64,000 nucleotides of DNA from NCBI GenBank assembly GCA_016706405.1, contig JADJJT010000002.1, positions 496,001 to 560,000 on the forward strand, given 5' to 3'. This stretch comes from Sphingobacteriales bacterium (lineage in GTDB: Bacteria > Bacteroidota > Bacteroidia > Chitinophagales > UBA2359). Below the pieces are notes generated by a model that ran no database searches, was not told the origin of the DNA, and saw only the letters and a program-made list of their open reading frames with translations. Positions 1-8,514 of this stretch are shown in pieces. The stretch's first letter is position 1, and each line of letters begins with the position of its first letter. The position numbers were made by a program, and so were the translations under genes.

Positions 1-2435
1 TTGCCAAAGTATTTATCGCGGGCCTTGTATATTAGCGACATATAATTGGTTAATGCGGCGTTGGCAGCTTCGTCTAAAACATATTCTTCTTTGTGTAGCT
101 CGGCCAAAGCAACCGTCATAAGGTTTTCTGCGCTAAGGTCTTCAAATTTTAACACCCTGTCAAAACGCGATTTTAGGCCCGGATTACTTTCAATAAAGGT
201 TTTCATATTGTCAGTATATCCGGCAACAACAACGGCAAACAGTCCTTTTTGGTCTTCCATGCGTTTAATAAGCGTTTCAATCACTTCGCGACCAAAATCG
301 TGGCTATTGCTACCTACTTGGGTAAGCGAGTATGCCTCGTCAATAAAAAGTACGCCGCCAATTGCTTGGTCTATCATTTCGGAAGTTTTAATGGCTGTTT
401 GCCCAACATAGCCAGCAACAAGGCTTTGTCTGTCGCACTCTACTAAGTGGCCGCGCTCTAAAATACCCAATGCTTTAAATATTTTGGCTAAAATACGCGC
501 TACGGTAGTTTTACCGGTTCCGGGGTTTCCTACAAATACCGAGTGTAACGAGAAACGGTTTAATACTTCTTTGTTTTGGTCGCGGTAGAACTTTACCAAG
601 CGCACTAGTTCAGCAATTTCGGTTTTTACTGATTCAAGACCAATCATTTGGTCAAGTTCAAGCAAAGTTTCTTGCAAAATAGTTTCGTCAATAGGTATAT
701 CCGGAATGCGGCGTTCTTGCTCTTTGAAAATCTTTTCAACATCTTCAACAAAAATGGTCGAAAGTTCTTCGCCGGTAAGATTTTTGGGGTTTTCGGTTTG
801 CATAACCCGTAGGCCTAAATTAATTTTGGCTTGGTCAATGAGGCTAAATACAAAGCGTGCGTTGCCAAAATATTGGTTGCGGGTGCGGTAAGCATCTACA
901 ATTTTGGTGTATAAATAGCTTTTGGCTTGTGGGTGCAAAATTACGTTGCTATGTTTAGCTGCATATTCGGCAATATCAGATAATTCTTGGGGCAAATAAT
1001 CCGGAAATTCGAACCACTGGCTAAATCGCGAGCGTAAGCCGGGGTTAGTGTCTATAAAAGTGCGCATTTCGGCAGGGTATCCGGCTACAATAATAGCTAA
1101 ATCGCCTTTGCCGTCGCTCATTTCTTTAATGATGATTTCAATAACCTCGCGGCCAAAATCTTTTGCATCATCTTTAACCCTCGACAAACTGTAGGCTTCA
1201 TCAATAAACAAAACGCCACCGCGAGCTTGTTTTATGGCTTCTTTTACTTTTGGAGCTGTTTGGCCAATATACTCACCTACCAAGTCGGCGCGGTCAACAT
1301 CGTGTACGTGGCCTTTGCTAAGCAGGCCCATGTGTTTATAAATTTGCCCCAACATGCGTGCTACGGTGGTTTTACCCGTTCCGGGATTTCCGGTAAATAC
1401 CGAGTGGAGGCTGATGCGTTGCTGGTCTTCAAAGCCCTTGTCCGTCCGGATTTTTAAAAATTGGAGGTAGGAGGTATAATCAGTTATACGTTTTTTTATG
1501 GCTTTCAACCCTACTAGTTCATTTAATTGCTGCATTACCTCTTCTAAAGACGTAGCTTCCGTTTCTATCATAGGTGTAAAACTTACGCCTTCGGCAGCCA
1601 AGAGGGCATCGTTCATACCTTCTTCAAAGGATTCGCCCACTTCAAAGGGTAGTACGGCTATGAGTTTGTCCATAAAAACAACCTCTAAAGTATATCTGTC
1701 TTGATACCACGAGCCTACATCGTTCGACCCCCATCCGGAGGTAATGGTAAAACTTTTGTCTTCTGGTTTTACGGCAAACAGTTCAATGGTTTCGCCTTTT
1801 AACTGGCGGGCATCGTTGTAAAATTTAAAATTAACTTCACAGTTCCATGGCTGCGCCTCAATAAGGTTGTCAAACGAAAGTTCGGCAAAAACATAACGTG
1901 TATTAGCGGCATCGAAGTTTTTATAATAAGTACGGTCTTCAAAGTTTACGCCGTTGCTTGGGCCTTCAAAAATTTTTACGGCGGCTACATTAAAAAATGG
2001 GTTGTGGTCATCGGTTACCATGCCAATATCTTCAATATAAAATGCTTGGGTAGCAACCGATTTTGTATTTAAAAAGGCTTCCCACTCATAAGCGCCGGCG
2101 CGCCAGTAAAGGCCATGTTTTTTATGCCCCCAGCCTTCGCGAACATAAACTATATTTGCGTCTTTGGTAATTGTTTTTTGCGAGGTTAAATTGCAAAGCT
2201 CGGTGCGTTTACCATCTTTAATAGAGAAGCATTTTAGGGTTACATCTAAGGTCCAGTCTTCTTCGTCAAACAATTTGTTGTAAAACGAAAGTTCGGCATA
2301 GATATAGGTAGTCTCAGAACGGTCGTAAACCCTCCGGTATTTTTTTTGCTCGTTGGCCAACCATTCGGCAGAGCCGTACACTTTTAAATCGCGAACTTTG
2401 TAAGGGACAAAATCACTTGGGTGTTGAGGAGGCAT
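1..2435 (-). CDS. Double CbxX/CfxQ-type AAA+ ATPase with duplicated N-terminal beta-rich domain (3' end outside window)
   Basis: The minus-strand frame is open from an ATG at 2433-2435 to the left edge, giving 811 codons with no stop. Two AAA+ modules are visible. The first has Walker A GNPGTGKTT near residue 349 and Walker B GVLFIDEAYSL near 405. The second has Walker A near 636 and Walker B near 692. Both resemble the CbxX/CfxQ (SpoVK/EccA-like) branch. The first about 290 residues look like two related beta-rich repeats (about 44-165 and 178-285), each with an aromatic-AELSF segment and a later GWG segment. Known members of this branch remodel protein complexes; the substrate here is unknown. 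The protein is probably cytoplasmic, since no signal peptide is seen. A second ATPase of the same branch lies at 5834-8191. The C-terminus is not visible. Confidence 0.85.
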   Translation of the reverse strand, partial: MPPQHPSDFVPYKVRDLKVYGSAEWLANEQKKYRRVYDRSETTYIYAELSFYNKLFDEEDWTLDVTLKCFSIKDGKRTELCNLTSQKTITKDANIVYVREGWGHKKHGLYWRAGAYEWEAFLNTKSVATQAFYIEDIGMVTDDHNPFFNVAAVKIFEGPSNGVNFEDRTYYKNFDAANTRYVFAELSFDNLIEAQPWNCEVNFKFYNDARQLKGETIELFAVKPEDKSFTITSGWGSNDVGSWYQDRYTLEVVFMDKLIAVLPFEVGESFEEGMNDALLAAEGVSFTPMIETEATSLEEVMQQLNELVGLKAIKKRITDYTSYLQFLKIRTDKGFEDQQRISLHSVFTGNPGTGKTTVARMLGQIYKHMGLLSKGHVHDVDRADLVGEYIGQTAPKVKEAIKQARGGVLFIDEAYSLSRVKDDAKDFGREVIEIIIKEMSDGKGDLAIIVAGYPAEMRTFIDTNPGLRSRFSQWFEFPDYLPQELSDIAEYAAKHSNVILHPQAKSYLYTKIVDAYRTRNQYFGNARFVFSLIDQAKINLGLRVMQTENPKNLTGEELSTIFVEDVEKIFKEQERRIPDIPIDETILQETLLELDQMIGLESVKTEIAELVRLVKFYRDQNKEVLNRFSLHSVFVGNPGTGKTTVARILAKIFKALGILERGHLVECDRQSLVAGYVGQTAIKTSEMIDQAIGGVLFIDEAYSLTQVGSNSHDFGREVIETLIKRMEDQKGLFAVVVAGYTDNMKTFIESNPGLKSRFDRVLKFEDLSAENLMTVALAELHKEEYVLDEAANAALTNYMSLIYKARDKYFG

Positions 2436-2707
2436 AATAAAATAATATAATGAACAAATTAGGTGTGCTTGGATTGTTTAAGCGCAGTCTTGTTTTTAGA
2501 AGACAAAACACGACCTGAATTTAAATTGAATCAGGTACAAAATTTAGGTTAAGTTCAGTAAATTGGCAGGTAAATATAGAGCTTATGTACGCAAGAAAAT
2601 AAAATCACAAAATTAGGATAAACGATTGAAAATGCCAAATTTTTATCCGGATGTGGCAAGAAATGTATCAATTTAAGCTTGTTTAACGTTTTTAAGCATA
2701 AAAGCCG

Positions 2708-2715
2708 TATCTTTG
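2708..2715 (+). promoter_or_regulatory. Bacteroidota -7 element (TATCTTTG) for queE
   Basis: TATCTTTG matches the Bacteroidota TAnnTTTG consensus. Transcription would begin around 2722, which argues against the TTG start at 2724 and for the ATG at 2766 or further in. The rest of the 2436-2765 gap holds only an imperfect inverted repeat (about 2514-2535, CCTGA...TCAGG), which could be an operator for the divergent ATPase gene; no gene is seen there. Confidence 0.55.
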
Positions 2716-2765
2716 TGGCTTAATTGGTTTGTATATATTTTAAGTATAAGTTGGCCGGAAAACAA

Positions 2766-3422
2766 ATGTTTACTTTGCAAAACACCGATTCCTCTTTATT
2801 AACTACCGATACTGCAATGACTACTGTAATGTATCCGGTAATGGAGCTGTTTTATACATTACAGGGCGAAGGGTGTTTTACCGGCCATGCCGCTATTTTT
2901 ATACGGCTGGCTGGTTGCAATGTTGGTTGCCATTGGTGCGATGTAAAAGAGTCGTGGGATGCCGATAAATATTTGGCTTATTCTATTCCGGATATTTTAT
3001 TGCAGGTACAGCAATTCCCTGCCAAAATGGTTGTTATTACCGGCGGCGAACCTTTGCTCTATCACTTAAATCCTCTCTGCTTGGCATTACAAAATTTAGG
3101 CTACAAAACCCATCTTGAAACATCGGGCAGCCAGCGGCTAAGTGGCGAGTGGGATTGGATTTGCCTGTCGCCTAAAAAATTTAAACCGCCAACTGCCAGT
3201 GTTATAGCTCAGGCAAATGAACTTAAAGTGGTAATTTACAACAAACACGATTTTGACTGGGCCGAACTTTACGCTGAACAAGTAAATAAAAATTGCAACC
3301 TCTATTTACAACCCGAATGGAGTAAAGCTGCCGCTATAACCCCACAAATTGTTCAATATATACAACAAAACCCTAAGTGGACATTATCATTGCAAACACA
3401 TAAATATATTAATATTCCATAG
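2766..3422 (+). CDS. queE: 7-carboxy-7-deazaguanine synthase (QueE), radical SAM
   Basis: A radical SAM enzyme that converts 6-carboxytetrahydropterin to 7-carboxy-7-deazaguanine in queuosine/deazapurine synthesis. The family signature is clear: ELFYTLQGEG, then FIRLAGCNVGCHWCD with a CX3CX2C cluster motif at about residues 51, 55 and 58, and later a VITGGEP glycine-rich SAM-binding segment. The frame also opens at TTG 2724, but a promoter element at 2708-2715 makes that start unlikely. ATGs at 2766, 2817 and 2829 are all possible, and 2829 would fit the usual family N-terminus best. No other queuosine genes are adjacent. It is flanked by a divergent ATPase and a co-directional coiled-coil gene 160 bp downstream. 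Confidence 0.9.
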   Translation: MFTLQNTDSSLLTTDTAMTTVMYPVMELFYTLQGEGCFTGHAAIFIRLAGCNVGCHWCDVKESWDADKYLAYSIPDILLQVQQFPAKMVVITGGEPLLYHLNPLCLALQNLGYKTHLETSGSQRLSGEWDWICLSPKKFKPPTASVIAQANELKVVIYNKHDFDWAELYAEQVNKNCNLYLQPEWSKAAAITPQIVQYIQQNPKWTLSLQTHKYINIP

Positions 3423-3583
3423 CAAACAAGTAAATTCATGGGCCCTTGTCTAAAAAAGGCTTAAAAATCATCAAAATTTGAAAACTTAGCAGACGAATTG
3501 AAAGAATAGGTTTGCCCATAATCGTTCAAAATTATTATTTATTATATTAATTATACTTTTTTTTAAACCATAAACAAACCATT

Positions 3584-4561
3584 ATGGCCGAAGAGAATAA
3601 AGTTCTTAAGCCCTTATTTATTGCGCTCATTGTGCTGTTGTTAATTATTAACGCCTTTTTGTTTTACAATAACCGCCAAATGAAAGCGCAACACGAGCAA
3701 GCTGTTGCCACCTTAGCCGACGAAAAAGCCGGCCTACAAAGTGAAGTTGACAAGGCTTTAGCCGATATTGAACAACTACGCTTAGACAACTCGCAATTAG
3801 ATTCGTCATTAGGCACCGCTCGTTCTGAAATTGAAGCCAAAGCCGCCGAAATTAAAAAATTACTGTCGAAAGGTAATGCTTCGCGCAGCGAATTAGCGAA
3901 AGCCCGCCAAATGATTGAAAGTTTACGCGGCGAGGTAGAAACTTTTAAACGCCAAATTGCCGAATTACAGTACGCTAACCAACAGCTTACTACCGAAAAA
4001 ACGACACTTACCGAGCAAAACGTTAGCCTTAAAACTAACTTAGACAGCCAACTGACCCAAAACCAACAGTTGCAACAAAAAAATACCGATTTGACCTCCA
4101 AAACCGAAAACCTAACCCAAGCCAAAGAAAGCCTGACTAAAACAGTCAACAGAGGTAAAGTTTTATCGGCTGGTAATATTTCGGTATCGGGTGTAAAAGT
4201 AAAGCGCAGCGGCAAAGAAGTTGCAACCAGTCGCAACCAACGCGCCGAAAAAATGAAAGTTTGCTTTGATGTGCCTGAAAATGCTATTGCCGACCCTGGT
4301 CAAAAAACCATTTACCTGCGCATTGTAACTCCAAAAGGCGAGGTTATGTCTATTGAGTCAATGGGTTCGGGTACCATAAAACTCTCTGATACGGGCGAAA
4401 CGGTACAGTACACCGCCAAAGCAGCCATTAACTATCAACGCTCCGTTGAAAATTATTGTATGTACTGGCAGCCCGACAACGATTTTGACGAAGGCACCTA
4501 CGAGGTAGAGCTATACCAAGATGGTTACCGTATTGGAAGCAGTAAATATGTTATGAAATAA
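3584..4561 (+). CDS. Membrane-anchored coiled-coil protein, unknown function
   Basis: The 325-residue product has a short charged N-terminus, one strongly hydrophobic helix at about residues 9-27, then a long Gln/Glu/Lys/Leu-rich coiled coil (about 35-190) full of heptad-like QLRLDNSQL-type segments. A C-terminal domain of about 110 residues (from about 215) is predicted beta-rich and contains CFDVPENAIADPG and YEVELYQDGYRIGSS. The layout fits a single-pass inner-membrane protein with a large extracytoplasmic stalk and globular head. I cannot name the family; similar proteins are common in Bacteroidota. It is followed by a hairpin terminator shared with the convergent methyltransferase gene. 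Confidence 0.8.
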   Translation: MAEENKVLKPLFIALIVLLLIINAFLFYNNRQMKAQHEQAVATLADEKAGLQSEVDKALADIEQLRLDNSQLDSSLGTARSEIEAKAAEIKKLLSKGNASRSELAKARQMIESLRGEVETFKRQIAELQYANQQLTTEKTTLTEQNVSLKTNLDSQLTQNQQLQQKNTDLTSKTENLTQAKESLTKTVNRGKVLSAGNISVSGVKVKRSGKEVATSRNQRAEKMKVCFDVPENAIADPGQKTIYLRIVTPKGEVMSIESMGSGTIKLSDTGETVQYTAKAAINYQRSVENYCMYWQPDNDFDEGTYEVELYQDGYRIGSSKYVMK

Positions 4562-4593
4562 CAAGTATTGATTGCCCTCATTAAAAAAAAACA

Positions 4594-4636
4594 AACAGCT
4601 TGCTGCAAAATTATATATGCAGTAAGCTGTTTTTTA
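4594..4636. terminator. Bidirectional intrinsic terminator
   Basis: An ACAGCTTGCTGC / GCAGTAAGCTGT hairpin with one mismatch, with an A-run on its left and a T-run on its right, sits between convergent genes ending at 4561 and 4662. It can serve both. Confidence 0.75.
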
Positions 4637-4661
4637 TTAGACTAAATTGCGCTTGTTGTTG

Positions 4662-5342
4662 CTATTGCTGAACTACTAAACATTTGTTTGTATCGGCAAG
4701 GGGTATAACAAAGGCATCAGGAAAAACTTTTTTAAACACATTGTTATAAAAATTATCAGTAGCAGTTATGTGTTCGGAGGTATCGGCAAGGCAATTGTAA
4801 AAAAGGTATCCGGATGCAGCTAACCACGGCTTTAGTTGATTCAAAAAAGTTTCGGTAAAAAAATGCGTTGGCGTGGTGGTATCGTTAAAAATATCTACCG
4901 CTATTAAATCAAAATAGTTATTTGGTACTTGGGCAATAAAATTAGCAGCATCGGCCTCAATAAAATTTATTTTGTTGGTTAGCCATTGTGGCAAATATTT
5001 TTGGGCTAAAGCAATTACTTTAGGGTCTATTTCAACAGCGGTATAATGGGCATTTTGGGCAAAATGCACCTCGAGCATATAAGGCACGGCACCCAAGCCC
5101 AAACCCAATACTAATACCTTGTTTAAGGGTGTATTTTGCATTAACAGTTTAGTAAACGGATGGTAAAAGGCATCGTACAAATCTTCGCACGAGTATATGG
5201 CATGGCTGCTACTTAAAAAAATACGCCCTCTGTACATAGAAACGGCTAAAGTTGAATTATATGCACTTGCCGTTTTTTCTATCGGAACAGCTACAATATA
5301 ACTTAGCCAACGTTTTAAGGTCGTAAATAAATGGGTTTTCAT
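4662..5342 (-). CDS. Spermidine-synthase-like class I SAM methyltransferase/aminopropyltransferase
   Basis: The 226-residue protein has a Rossmann SAM-binding core: motif I VLVLGLGLGAV at about 76-86, an acidic motif AVEIDPKV at about 102-109, and DLIAVDIFND around residues 145-154. This is the pattern of spermidine synthase and related proteins without the N-terminal tetramerisation domain. Whether it acts on polyamines or another substrate cannot be told: the polyamine-pocket residues are not obvious, so I call it only spermidine-synthase-like. It is the last gene of a probable operon, 15 bp after the DUF423 gene and ending at a hairpin terminator. Confidence 0.8.
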   Translation of the reverse strand: MKTHLFTTLKRWLSYIVAVPIEKTASAYNSTLAVSMYRGRIFLSSSHAIYSCEDLYDAFYHPFTKLLMQNTPLNKVLVLGLGLGAVPYMLEVHFAQNAHYTAVEIDPKVIALAQKYLPQWLTNKINFIEADAANFIAQVPNNYFDLIAVDIFNDTTTPTHFFTETFLNQLKPWLAASGYLFYNCLADTSEHITATDNFYNNVFKKVFPDAFVIPLADTNKCLVVQQ

Positions 5343-5357
5343 GTTTTAGTAAAAAAA

Positions 5358-5795
5358 CTACTGGTTTTCGCCCTTAGCAGTATTGGTTTTTGCCTCATAC
5401 CTAACAGATAGCAACCAACAAAACCATCCGGCAATAAACAACAAACCTCCAATGGGAGTAACTGGGCCAATAAACGAGGTGAAATTAGCAATACCCAACA
5501 CCTCGCGGCAGGCCAACAAGTACAACGACCCCGAAAAACAAAGAATTCCCGCAATAAAACACCTGTGGGCAAATTTAACCCATTTTTGGCTAAATGGATT
5601 GTTGGCGCTCCACAAACCCAAACCAATTAAGGCAAAGGCGTGGTAAAACTGATAATCAACCCCTTTTTGGTAAATAATAATATAGTCGGCACTAATTAGG
5701 TTTTTTAATCCATGTGCGCCAAATGCGCCTAAGCAAACGGCCAGCATGGCAAATAGGCAACCATAAAACAGCGATGCGTTTTTTATTTTAGTCAT
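5358..5795 (-). CDS. DUF423 family small membrane protein
   Basis: With the ATG at 5793-5795 the protein is 145 residues. It has four hydrophobic segments and the family hallmarks GAFGAHGL (N-terminal) and FYHAFALI, plus a glycine-rich GPVTPIGGLLFIAGW segment near the C-terminus. The frame extends upstream to a TTG at 5828, almost touching the ATPase stop, but the ATG start fits the family better. DUF423 proteins are small inner-membrane proteins of unknown function. It sits between the AAA+ ATPase (stop 5834) and the methyltransferase, in the same direction and tightly spaced. Confidence 0.85.
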   Translation of the reverse strand: MTKIKNASLFYGCLFAMLAVCLGAFGAHGLKNLISADYIIIYQKGVDYQFYHAFALIGLGLWSANNPFSQKWVKFAHRCFIAGILCFSGSLYLLACREVLGIANFTSFIGPVTPIGGLLFIAGWFCWLLSVRYEAKTNTAKGENQ

Positions 5796-5833
5796 AATTA
5801 TCAATTGTAGTACTTTAATTAAACGCAACCTGC

Positions 5834-8191
5834 TTATTTGTCTGTTGGAGGTGGCGTTTCGGTTGCAGGAGGCGGCGTTTCAGATGTGGAGGGTGGGGGA
5901 GGGGGTGGTGGTGTTTCTGTTGTAGAAGGTGGCGTTTGTGGGTTTTCATCCGGATTTGATACGGGTGTTGCCGGCGGCGGCATCATATTTTTCATCATTT
6001 CCATCATATCTTTTACGTTCATATTACCCATATTTTGAGCCTGCTCTTGTTGCTGTTGCTGTTTGCGGTCTTTTTCGGGGTCAAAAACCAATAAGTCGCG
6101 CACGGTGCTTTTAACTTCCGGAACATCGGCTTCGGTAATTGCCATTAACACTTCTTTTGTGAGTTCGGCAACATGTACTAAGCGATTAGCTTGCGCCTCT
6201 ACAATTTCTTCGAACAAGGTGCGCACTACCCGCGCGTTGCCAAAGCTTCGGTTTCTGTTTTTGTACAATTCGTCAAATATAAAACCCAATTTTTCTTCGG
6301 CATCTTCGGTGAGTGTAAAGTCCGATTTGCGGCAGTTGAGCTTAAAAATATCGAGCATTTCGGCGCCGGTGTAGTGGGCAAATTTAAAATAGCGGTTAAA
6401 CCTCGACTGTAATCCGGGATTTGATTTGATAAAATCCTCCATTTCATCCGGATAGCCTGCTACAATAATCACTAAACGCTCGCGGTTGTCTTCCATCCGT
6501 TTTAATAAAATTTCTATGGCTTCGTTGCCAAAATCGCGTTTATCGCTATCGCCGCCGCGCGCCAAGGCGTAAGCCTCGTCTATAAACAACACCCCATCTA
6601 AGGCCTGTTTTACAATTTCGTCCACTTTTAAGGCAGTTTGACCAATGTATCCGGCCACCAAACCTGCGCGGTCGGCTTCAACTAAATGACCACTTTTTAA
6701 AATACCAATTTGTTTAAATATGCGCCCCATAAGCCTTGCTACGGTGGTTTTGCCCGTTCCGGGAGGGCCCATAAATACCGAGTGTAGCGCCCTCGACAAG
6801 GTTGAGAGGCCTTCGGCTTCGCGGGCTTTTTGTATTTTTAAGAAGTTAATGAGCGTTTTAATATCTTCTTTAATGTTTTTTAAGCCAACCAATTCGTTGA
6901 GCTCGGCAATTACGTCGTCTAAGGTTTCGTCTTTTTTAGCTTCGGTGTGTTTTACGTTTGGAATTGCCTTTTTGGGCGCATTAATTTGTTCGAGCAGTTT
7001 TTGCAATATTTCGGTTTCTTTTTCGCTAACAACACCATCGGCTTTTACTACGATGGAGCCAAAACGGTATAAATGCGACCCTAACTGTGGGAATTGCGGG
7101 TGGTTAATTTTTGATAAAACTACGGGCAGTAGCAATTCATCCGGAAATTGGCTTTTAACGTTAAAAAACGACAAATTGCGCATTCTTTCAAAGTTTTCGT
7201 TAAAGCGTTCGTTTTGCAAAAGGTCGTTAATTCGGCTAAGTTTTATACTTTCTGCCATATCGCCATCGCCTACCAAGCGTTCAAACATATAAACTAATAC
7301 AAATTGTTCGCGCCGCGATATTGAGGTTTCGTCTTTAATAACTATGTTAAAAATTTTAATAAAGTCTTGTGCTAATAATTCGCGGTCGCTGGGGTCGTTT
7401 ACCACAATATCGGTATCATTGGTCATGGCGCGCACCATTTTTTTAAAATCTTCGTCGGCATCCAATAATTTACAAGCATCTATAATTTGGTCGCCTTCAA
7501 CTTTAAGCAAGTTTAGCAGGGCCTCGTCTATTAAATCGCTGGCAAGGGCATCGGTAGGGCTACCCATGTGTTTTAGTGCTTCTTCGGTAATAATTTGTGG
7601 AGGCACTCCACTTACATCTATTTTTTCGTTGACGATGTTTACGTCCGGTGTATTTTTTCCGGAAGTATTTTTATTTGAATCATCACCCGATTGTTCAATT
7701 AGAATGGGCACATTATTTTCGGGGTCTTTGTTTTTATCTTTATCCGGATGATTGCCGTTGAACATCTCTTTAGTGCTATCTTTGCCGTAGCGTTCTAAAT
7801 TTGTATCTTTATTGGGGTTGTACTGGGCTATGGCGGCAATGAGGCGAGCCAATTTAGTTTTAATCGCATCGGGCAGCTCAAGCGGAGGTCGTAAATTGCC
7901 TTGCTCGTCAAGTAATTGGCCAATTTTTTCGAGGGGCAAGTAGCCTTTAGAAAAATGAACATTACAATTAGTTATTAAAAAGCCCTTGTTGAGGCTGCCG
8001 CTAACATGGTGGTCAAGCAATAAAACCATATCTTCTTTGGCCAAATTTAACGACCCAAATTGCGTTGAAATGCGCAAAATAGCTAAAGGCGGCACCGCTT
8101 GGGTAACATAAAACTTATTTTCTTTCAATTCGGCTTCGGTAAAGGTTTTTTTAATTAGCCGCTCTAACTGGTCAACAGGTATTTTAGGCAT
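5834..8191 (-). CDS. CbxX/CfxQ-type AAA+ ATPase with TerB-like middle region and Pro-rich tail
   Basis: The 785-residue protein has a single AAA+ module: Walker A GPPGTGKTT at about 475, Walker B GVLFIDEAYAL at about 530, and a C-terminal helical lid. Upstream, residues about 30-100 (GFLITNCNVHF ... LPLEKIGQLL) recall a bacterial PH-like fold. Residues about 270-420 are alpha-helical and contain KADGVVSEKETEIL, a TerB-like acidic signature. Both assignments are inference. The C-terminus (about 735-785) is a Met/Gln stretch followed by Pro/Thr/Glu repeats and is probably disordered. It heads an operon with the DUF423 and methyltransferase genes. The same ATPase branch occurs at the left edge of the window, so the two may cooperate, but nothing in the sequence proves it. 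Confidence 0.85.
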   Translation of the reverse strand: MPKIPVDQLERLIKKTFTEAELKENKFYVTQAVPPLAILRISTQFGSLNLAKEDMVLLLDHHVSGSLNKGFLITNCNVHFSKGYLPLEKIGQLLDEQGNLRPPLELPDAIKTKLARLIAAIAQYNPNKDTNLERYGKDSTKEMFNGNHPDKDKNKDPENNVPILIEQSGDDSNKNTSGKNTPDVNIVNEKIDVSGVPPQIITEEALKHMGSPTDALASDLIDEALLNLLKVEGDQIIDACKLLDADEDFKKMVRAMTNDTDIVVNDPSDRELLAQDFIKIFNIVIKDETSISRREQFVLVYMFERLVGDGDMAESIKLSRINDLLQNERFNENFERMRNLSFFNVKSQFPDELLLPVVLSKINHPQFPQLGSHLYRFGSIVVKADGVVSEKETEILQKLLEQINAPKKAIPNVKHTEAKKDETLDDVIAELNELVGLKNIKEDIKTLINFLKIQKAREAEGLSTLSRALHSVFMGPPGTGKTTVARLMGRIFKQIGILKSGHLVEADRAGLVAGYIGQTALKVDEIVKQALDGVLFIDEAYALARGGDSDKRDFGNEAIEILLKRMEDNRERLVIIVAGYPDEMEDFIKSNPGLQSRFNRYFKFAHYTGAEMLDIFKLNCRKSDFTLTEDAEEKLGFIFDELYKNRNRSFGNARVVRTLFEEIVEAQANRLVHVAELTKEVLMAITEADVPEVKSTVRDLLVFDPEKDRKQQQQQEQAQNMGNMNVKDMMEMMKNMMPPPATPVSNPDENPQTPPSTTETPPPPPPPSTSETPPPATETPPPTDK

Positions 8192-8232
8192 AAAAAATTG
8201 CGTTCAAAATTTAGTACATGCAAAATAAGGCC

Positions 8233-8240
8233 CAAAATTA
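8233..8240 (-). promoter_or_regulatory. -7 element (TAATTTTG) for the AAA+ ATPase operon
   Basis: On the minus strand TAATTTTG matches TAnnTTTG, 42 bp upstream of the ATPase ATG. In the remainder of the 8192-8514 gap, a weak 5-bp CCCCT/AGGGG hairpin (about 8424-8445) flanked by A/T-runs may end the DASS transporter transcript. No gene is seen there. Confidence 0.5.
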
Positions 8241-8514
8241 CGCAAATTTTGCAAGTAGTAGGTGGTGGTAATTTTTATTTAGCAACATGGCTAACAGCGT
8301 TATGAGAACGGGTTAAACTAAGCAAAGCAAATAGAATATATAGCATGTAAGACAATATATCGCCAAGAAATTTATCCGGATATAATTAATATTCAACTCT
8401 TTTTGAGTTGGGTGTGGTTTCCCCTACTTAGAACAGCAGGGGTGGGTTTTTCCTAAAAATCATTCCAATTCTTAAATTCAGCTAACCCTAATTCAGAAAA
8501 TACGCGGTAAAAAA

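Noticed and set aside
5339..5626. Minus-strand 95-codon frame overlapping the DUF423 gene
   Set aside because: It is a shadow of the real DUF423 frame with Cys/Leu-rich, family-less sequence.
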